This document shows positions 57,880-64,000 of a DNA stretch of 64,000 bases, piece by piece; positions within the stretch are counted from its first letter, which is position 1, and each line of letters starts with the position of its first letter. Origin of the DNA: Halichoerus grypus (lineage: Eukaryota > Chordata > Mammalia > Carnivora > Phocidae); the NCBI RefSeq assembly GCF_964656455.1, contig NC_135718.1, positions 49,848,014 to 49,912,013 of the forward strand. Direction: 5' to 3'. The position numbers were made by a program, and so were the translations under genes. The notes under the pieces are model-generated. The model was not told the DNA's origin. It ran no database searches and saw nothing but the letters and a program-made list of their open reading frames with translations.

Positions 57880-58250
57880 ACAAATGAATGGTCACCCTCA
57901 AAAGGCACATTATGCCTAGTCACAGCTCTTCTGAATGCCCTGGTTGCTGCTTAAATAGCTCTGAACTTTAAATGGTACAAGGTCAAGAAGAGTTGCATTT
58001 TGTTGGAACCTTCCCAACAGACCCCATGCTGCTCACCAAGGTCTGGAGCTGTGTCCTCTGCAAAAGTGACCAGTTAGGATGAGAGGAATGCCTTAATTAA
58101 GGAAACCCTTAATATTTCACCAACATGATAATTAGTAGGAGGCACATTTTGTGCTTGCTGAATGGACTGATCCTCAGCCCTCTCTTCCCTGGCAGTTTAT
58201 GGACTGAGTAGGTAGAACCTTTAAGAAAGCAAATTCCACTCGATGTACAA
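57880..58250. promoter_or_regulatory. Candidate conserved non-coding element
   Basis: Repeat-free block with ccttaattaaggaaaccctt (a palindromic CCTTAATTAAGG core), aacatgataattagtagg and ggtacaaggtcaagaagag. The texture resembles conserved developmental elements. Confidence 0.25.
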
Positions 58251-58459
58251 TTAGGAAGCCTGTTTAAAAGGATGTTTACCCAAAGAGCATTCTAGAGAAC
58301 ACTAGTTTCACATAAGTACTTGTAAAACAAAAAAGTTTTCACCAACAAATAATTTTAGGAAATGAGGCCATATTCCATCATCTTCCTGAACACTCATATT
58401 GTACTCTGGCATGTTAAAGGCCTAGGAAGCCCAACAGAAGAAAGCCTGCTTAACTTTCC

Positions 58460-58660
58460 TAATACCCTTTGCTAAGGAGCTCCTTTTCCATATCACACCC
58501 ATCAGAGATCTATAGTTTAATTATCTGAATGATGAAGCACCTATTAGACTTTTTATTCAGGTGTTTGACCCATTGCTGATCTGCAGGGACAGAGTGACTT
58601 GGTAGCTAGATCACCTCCGGTGAATAACTTAAGCTTTTGAGACATTAAGATCTAATGTTT
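58460..58660. promoter_or_regulatory. Possible conserved non-coding element
   Basis: Short repeat-free block with tatagtttaattatctgaat and attagactttttattcaggt. Weak evidence, texture only. Confidence 0.2.
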
Positions 58661-59101
58661 TTCAACTCCTCATAAGGTAAGGAACTAAGTCTTGTGGACT
58701 CAACATAAGACCTTGCACCTTTCAGAATCACTGTGTCCCTTCAGTACTGTCGAACTCTTGAACCAACATGTCAAGACATGGACATATGAGCCTATGTGAA
58801 AGTCAAGCTCATAATCTTATTCAGCGGTAACCCCACCCTCCTTGTAAATGATGCTCCAGAAATATTGTACACCTGCAATTCTCTGACATGCCACATTCTC
58901 TCAAGTCTCTGTACCTTGAAACAGGTTCTACCTCTGTCTGAATGACCATCTTCATTTCCCTACCACCAAAATATCAAGAATGGTTGGTGTAAGTTATAGT
59001 TCTCAAGCTAAACAACAGATTTAAAGATTCTTCCTCTTTGTTTGAGAGACAGTGCTTCTCCTGAAAGCCACATTTAGAATTTAGCCCCTCCTCCTTCTGT
59101 T

Positions 59102-59284
59102 TAAAGATTTTATTTATTTGAGAGAGAGAGAGAGAGAAGGAGAGTGCGTGTGAGAGAGAATCCCAAGCAGACTCTATGCTGAGCATGGAGCCCAACATGG
59201 GGCTCGATCCCATGACACTGAGATCATGACCTGAGCCAAAATCAAGAGCTGGCTGCTTAACCAACTGAGCCACCCAGGCACACC
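59102..59284 (-). mobile_element. Can-SINE, antisense
   Basis: ttaaagattttatttatttg, a (GA)n block, gatcatgacctgagccaaaa and agccacccaggcacacc. The tail is nearly absent, and the flanks (ctcctccttct against ctgctcttccttct) are a plausible decayed target duplication. Confidence 0.93.
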
Positions 59285-59329
59285 TGCTCTTCCTTCTTTA
59301 GGCCTCCTCTTATACATGCATTGTATCAC

Positions 59330-59455
59330 GTTTCACTATAATTGTCTATTTAGACCTCTAAATCCCTAGGGTCACATTTTATTCACTTTTGAAGCCTAGT
59401 GCTTACCTCAGTGTCCAGAACACTGTAAATCTTAATATATTTTTGTTCAAAGAGT
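59330..59455 (+). repeat. Possible L2 3' end
   Basis: 'taattgtctatttagacctc', 'agcctagtgcttacctcagt' and 'gtccagaacactgtaaatc' match the closing order of L2 LINEs. Confidence 0.5.
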
Positions 59456-59459
59456 ATAT

Positions 59460-61190
59460 ATCCCTCTTAAGTTCCATGGTCATATGTTCTATTCACTGCC
59501 ACTGAAGATTGTGCAGCTACTGGAAGTACATAAAAAATATGGTACATGCATCTTAGCGATCTCTCTTCCCAGAGAAAAAAATGCAATTGGTAATATTTGG
59601 GTTAAAAACAAAAACAAAACAAAACTCAATATTCTGAAAGGGTCAAAGAATCCCCTGGTGAATTTCTTTGGAAATTCTTGGTCACGTGAAATCAACTGAT
59701 TTGTTGACCTAATCAGTGCCTCTCCCGTAAATACAGAATCTTTCCAGTCATGAACCTTTAAAACTGCCTTAAAAGAGACTGACTGGAGCAGGGTAACTAA
59801 TTATTATTTAAAATGACAACCAAAAACAAACTCCAATCAAAGACTTGCTTAGCTTTGTTAAGAACAGAACCAAAACAGTGATAATTTAATGCAGTGCTAT
59901 CCCTGGCAATGGCAAGTATGCATTTCTATCTAGGTTCACTGTTTCCTTTATCTTCTACCACACTGTTAGTAGGTCCTTCTTTGTAGGAGCAGCTACGGAA
60001 ACTCTGACATATGTACAACTTCAAGAAACACGCTCATATCTATAAATATTTATGCAGCTTAGCCCTGGTTCAGTGATGACCACTTCCCAAAACATTTTAT
60101 AGGGCATATATAGAAGCCACACATATTTAAAAAGAGGAGGGTACTTTAATAAAAGATTTTATAAAGTCTTTAATTTGCTCTTAGATATGCTACAGGCATC
60201 AAGGGGCATAAAGTTCATAAAGTGACCAGACATATATACATATATTTTCAGGCCTTAAATTTAACCCCACAAATTACTGTGTTTGGAGCAGAGCAAGCTT
60301 AACTAAATCATGGGTTTGTAAATTATGGAGGGGACACCATTTCTTATCTCTAGCAGGAATGAGTATAAAGAATTCCAAGTCAGTCCTACTCTATTTAGAG
60401 ACTGCTGGGAAAAATATTTAAAATTTCACTCCATAATAGAAAGTCTTAACTCAATTTATGACAGCTTACATAAATACTGCCTTGTTGCTTCAATTATATC
60501 CAGCCAATGAAATTTTAGCTATCACCAAGAAATAACAATTTTCCAGACATCCCCTATTTGAATCATTTCTAAGATTTTCTAAGATACTCAGGAGGCCTTG
60601 CGTTCAATAGCTACCATACCTTAAGATGACTGGTACTGAAATAGCCATGGCTTAAGGTGAGCAAAAGTACTTAAACCCAAGGAGTTCCACATACAATCTG
60701 CCTGTAGACTAGTCACAGTCTGTTCAGAGGGCTCTTTCTGTCAAATGGAACAGTTGTAGATTCTCCCATTGGCCCTTGGTCTTATCATTTGTTAAATGAG
60801 TAAATTGGAAGCTGCGGACAAACTGCAACATCACCTCGGAACTCATTTAAAAAAAGTGAATGTTCCTCAAACTCTGTGGCATATCTAGGTTGATAGAATC
60901 TCTGGGAGTGGTTCCGAGAAATTAGAATATTTAACAAGCACCCTAGATGATTCTAAAAGAGCACACTAGTATCCATGAATCAATGAAACAAGTAACTGCT
61001 GGGTATCTCCCAGTTCTAATATTAGGGGTATCAGTCATGGCTCTGGCAAGGACATCAACCTATCTAAGTCCTGTGGGCTTTTCCTGTGCATAGGACTAGA
61101 CAGTCCCCATCCACACGTACTTTCACCAAAGGGCACACAATACAAGAGAAACGCGTTCAGTGCACAGGTTTATAATTCCAATATCTTGGC
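59460..61190. other. Unassigned, repeat-poor sequence
   Basis: About 1.7 kb without a recognised mobile element and without a gene. Some of it may be constrained but no single block stood out. Confidence 0.35.
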
Positions 61191-61197
61191 CAATTTG

Positions 61198-61246
61198 CTT
61201 CCAATATGTTCTTGCGAGTTTTGAACCTGGTGCCACTTCAGGAAGA
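61198..61246 (+). repeat. First copy of a 49-bp diverged duplicate motif
   Basis: Aligns without gaps to 62840-62888 at 39 of 49 positions, sharing cttcca, atgttcttgc, tttgaa, tggtgc, ttcag and aaga. Just upstream both sites also carry gccaatttgc. No known repeat family was recognised. Confidence 0.6.
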
Positions 61247-61249
61247 GGT

Positions 61250-62035
61250 CCTGCAACCCATGTGCTGGTCAGGACTCATGTGGGAGATGGTTCTTGTTAG
61301 CCTTTGTGACTTGGAAGTAAGTTGGATAAATGGCTTATAAAAAAAAATCTCTTGCCCTTTGAAAGGTAATCAAAAGGGTCATTTTGGCATTTCCTTTACT
61401 GGCCACCAGATTCCCTTCATGGGATTTAAGAACCGAAACTTAAATCGGTCTGTCACTAAACAGCTGCTTTCACTGCCTTCCTAAAAGGGCCTTACAGGGT
61501 GGTTTCCACGCCTCAGAAATCTGACATTTAGAAGCACACACCTGCCTTCCACCCACTCTCCAACTCACCAGCCACATTCTCCAAGTTGCTTAGCCATTAG
61601 CTCAAATACAACTCACTGAGTTCAGTTGATTTAATCTAAGGCAGTCACTGGAATCAGCCTCTTATCAGGGGCTGAGGTGTTTGGGGAAAGGTTAGAAGGA
61701 ATGAAGTGACAAAGGGTTCAAATATCCTACAGTTGGAGTTGAATAAATGGCCACTCATTTCAAAGATTCAGATTTCAAAAGAAAACAGCTTAGGGCTAGA
61801 GAGGAAAATGGGGAGGGGACACCCAACACCATCCAGGATATATGTATTCTGTCTGACTTATTTAAATAGAAAAAGACATAAGTGCATTTATAAGAATTGC
61901 TTTAGCTTTTGTATTTATCAGTCTCCTCCATCTTACCTCCATTACAGCTCTGACAGAATCATTAATTTCAGTCAATCAATCATTTAACAAAAACTTGCAG
62001 GTGACCTCAACATGCCATATAAGCCACAGAGAACT
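61250..62035. other. Unassigned, repeat-poor sequence
   Basis: No gene or named element recognised. Confidence 0.3.
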
Positions 62036-62039
62036 AGTC

Positions 62040-62640
62040 ACAACAGCAGTCTTCAAATTCCCTTGGAAAGGAAAATTAAGCCTGCTATGTGTGCTTGGGG
62101 CAACCTAAGCCGTAAATCTCTCTTTTCTGATCTCTTCATATAGATGAAAGAGCAAAGCCGCTCTGGGTTACATACAACAATTATGTGTTCACCAAACTCA
62201 GGGAATCAGCTTTCAGACAGCCCTAATCATTACCAATTAACCATGTCTGCTGACATCCTGTAAGAACTGCCCTCGTGCTGCTGAATACCGGGCCTTCCCT
62301 TCAGGCGGCCAGTCTCTTACATTACAGCATATGTGTTTTAGAAGGCCTATTAATGTTTGTTGACAATTCCAAATAGAGGTCACCTGTTGTCATGGTGCAA
62401 AATACCCTCTTTCCCTCTCTGAATGCCAGGCAGGGAGGGCAGCTTTGTTAGAAACACTTCAATGCATTTCTATATTGCCACCAACATTCAGATCTGATGA
62501 AAAGAGATTTAGGGTCTCTCAACTCTTCAGTGGCAATTCCCACCTGCTACCACACACCCATTTGGGGCTGAAAGAAGTCTCTCCCTTGGATAATAAACTT
62601 GACAGAATGTGTTCAGGCCCTAGGCCTCCACAGGAAGATG
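62040..62640. promoter_or_regulatory. Candidate conserved non-coding element
   Basis: Long repeat-free block with enhancer-like words: aaggaaaattaagcctgcta, ccctaatcattaccaattaa, ggcctattaatgtttgttga and atagaggtcacctgttgtca. It retains a few CpGs (gccgctctggg, accgggcc, ggcggcc). Confidence 0.3.
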
Positions 62641-62689
62641 TCTAGTCACTGGCAGCCAAATTTTAACATGAAGATTTACCATTGTCAGA

Positions 62690-62925
62690 AATGTAAATGT
62701 GGAAAGAGAATTTCATTCCACTGGGTGCAAAGTGGTCTTTTTCCTTTTAAATGATCCTCATTTAGTCCCTAACCCCTCAGAACAGAGAACTTGCATTTAG
62801 GGATTCTGTTGCCAATTTGCACAGAAATCCTTTTCTGTACTTCCAGCATGTTCTTGCTGGGTTTGAAAATGGTGCGATTTCAGTAAGATCCAAGTGGAGA
62901 TTGGAAAAAAAAATTTTTTTTAATT
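62690..62925. promoter_or_regulatory. Candidate conserved non-coding block containing the second 49-bp copy
   Basis: Repeat-free block including ttaaatgatcctcatttagt and gcatttagggattctgttgc. It holds the second copy of the diverged duplicated motif at 62840-62888. Confidence 0.25.
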
Positions 62926-62929
62926 GATT

Positions 62930-63920
62930 ATTTAATAAAATTCAATGTTTAATTCAATTTAATTCCTCTAATTTGTGTCAAGGGAAGAAGAACATTATCC
63001 TGCAAAATGTCAAATATGAATTGTGAGCATTTGGACCTAGAATCTGTATCCCCTTGAGCTCCTGAGAGTCTCAACAAGATTGCATCCTCTCCTCAGGGTG
63101 AAGTTACACTGTTAAAAGAGAAAAGCCCCACCCACAGTGCTTGTTGGAGCTGGCTGCTAAGAAGGAATTCCATGCAGGGTTATTAGTTGTGATGAGTAGC
63201 GTGAGTTCACTTCACCTCTGGAATCCTAAGACCCAACGCGCTGCCTGTGAAGTGAAATTCAGGCACCTTCCCTTTGCAATGGGTCAGAGGTCAGATTGGA
63301 AGTGCTTACAAGGGCAGCCAACTGAACAAGCCCTACTTCCCTCTGTGCCAGTTGCAAGTTATCTGAGAGCATCTTGTGCCCAAGGCCCTGGCTCCCAAAC
63401 TGTGCTGAGGCCCCCCACATCACTGCAGCAAACTCAGAGAAGCACTGTGGGATACTTGAATGAAAATGAATTTAAAATAATTTACATTTAAAATGAATTT
63501 TTAAATATTTTTTAATTTTAAGGGAAGCAAAGCAATACTCAACAGCTGTCAAACACCCCATGAACTACTAGCTCAAGGTAGCTCTGAGTTTCGCTATCCA
63601 TTTATGATGCATTCCTTTCGAATATCTCATATCTTTGTGAAGCTTTCAGTGGTCACTATGATAAAAGACAAGTACTATATGAAAATCAGTGTGGAACAAG
63701 AGACGAGGGTAGTTGTGTCCAATCCGATTCCAAGATTTGAGAAGTTGGGCAGTGCCCAACAGGTGCATTTATCCCATTGGCAGTAATTGTGGTTATTTAA
63801 GAATAAAAATACCATATTTTCTTTCAGGTATGTGTCTTTTTTTTTCCCAAATGACCACTAAGTGTTAGGACATATACCTATTAATTAATTCAAATGTACC
63901 TAACTATGTAATAAATGGAA
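62930..63920. other. Unassigned sequence
   Basis: No gene or named element. The 116-codon plus-strand frame at 63141-63491 has no recognisable domain. Confidence 0.3.
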
Positions 63921-63923
63921 CAC

Positions 63924-63983
63924 TGTGTGTGTGTGTGTGTGTGTGCGTGCACATGCGTGCACGCATGTGCATATGTGCATGTG
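63924..63983 (+). repeat. 60-nt alternating purine-pyrimidine tract, (TG)n plus TGCA/CGTG mix
   Basis: Every step from 63924 to 63983 alternates pyrimidine and purine. It starts as (TG)n and continues as gcgtgcacatgcgtgcacgc and atgtgcatatgtgcatgtg. The GC/CG steps after the pure (TG)n make it a strong Z-DNA-forming candidate as well as a polymorphic microsatellite. Confidence 0.92.
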
Positions 63984-64000
63984 AGCACATGCTTAAAAAT

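Noticed and set aside
4979..59284. Functional tRNA genes at the SINE heads
   Set aside because: The heads are tRNA-like but are fused to CT-rich bodies and A-tails, with no intact cloverleaf on inspection. They are SINE promoters.
1..64000. CRISPR arrays, operons, ribosome binding sites and phage-like modules
   Set aside because: The sequence is clearly mammalian nuclear DNA with SINEs, L1 and MaLR LTRs. No regularly spaced repeats with unique spacers or compact coding clusters were seen.

Overview
This window looks like non-coding nuclear DNA of an arctoid carnivore (the bear, pinniped and mustelid side of Caniformia). The evidence is the repeat content. There are nine recognisable tRNA-derived Can-SINE copies whose head reads like ggcacctgggtggctcag and which end in a CT-rich block and an A-tail. 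There is one near-full-length carnivore L1 and one short L1 3' end with the same 3' UTR. The younger dog-specific SINE type and the cat-type SINE are both absent across 64 kb, which argues against dog and cat; that inference rests on remembered family consensus sequences.

No host protein-coding gene is supported. The longest open frames are short (60-190 codons), overlap in several frames, and fall in repeats, simple sequence or ordinary intergenic DNA. The only convincing coding homology is the broken ORF2 of the L1 at 29.9-36.2 kb. Two stretches (598-831 and 57515-57723) have splice-like borders around an open frame and are listed as weak exon candidates. No tRNA, rRNA or other structural RNA gene was recognised apart from the tRNA-like heads of the SINEs.

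Layout. 0-9 kb: old degraded sequence with an MLT1 LTR, a SINE at 5 kb and a local 32-bp duplication. 8.9-10 kb: repeat-free, CpG-retaining block that may be regulatory. 10.6-24.8 kb: a dense cemetery of ancient elements (MIR, MLT1 LTRs, MER20, a possible ERV1 LTR) with SINEs inserted into it. 25.6-26.5 kb: repeat-free, ATTA-rich block that looks like a conserved non-coding element. 27.6-28.2 kb: two SINEs in the same orientation. 29.88-36.24 kb: a 6.3-kb L1 flanked by a perfect 16-bp target-site duplication; it keeps its 5' UTR, ORF2 and 3' UTR but has lost nearly all of ORF1. 37-45 kb: more candidate regulatory blocks around an old L1 fragment. 45.9-56 kb: ancient repeats, the freshest-looking SINE of the window (46378-46590), an L1 3'-end insertion, a 24-bp minisatellite, MER5A and MER20. 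57-64 kb: the least repeat-laden part, with several unique blocks that look constrained, a diverged 49-bp duplicated motif, and a 60-nt alternating purine-pyrimidine tract at the right edge.

The picture is a gene desert or a very large intron in which mobile elements of several ages surround islands of unique, homeodomain-motif-rich DNA. Those islands are the most likely functional content, but conservation cannot be measured from one sequence, so they are offered as candidates only.
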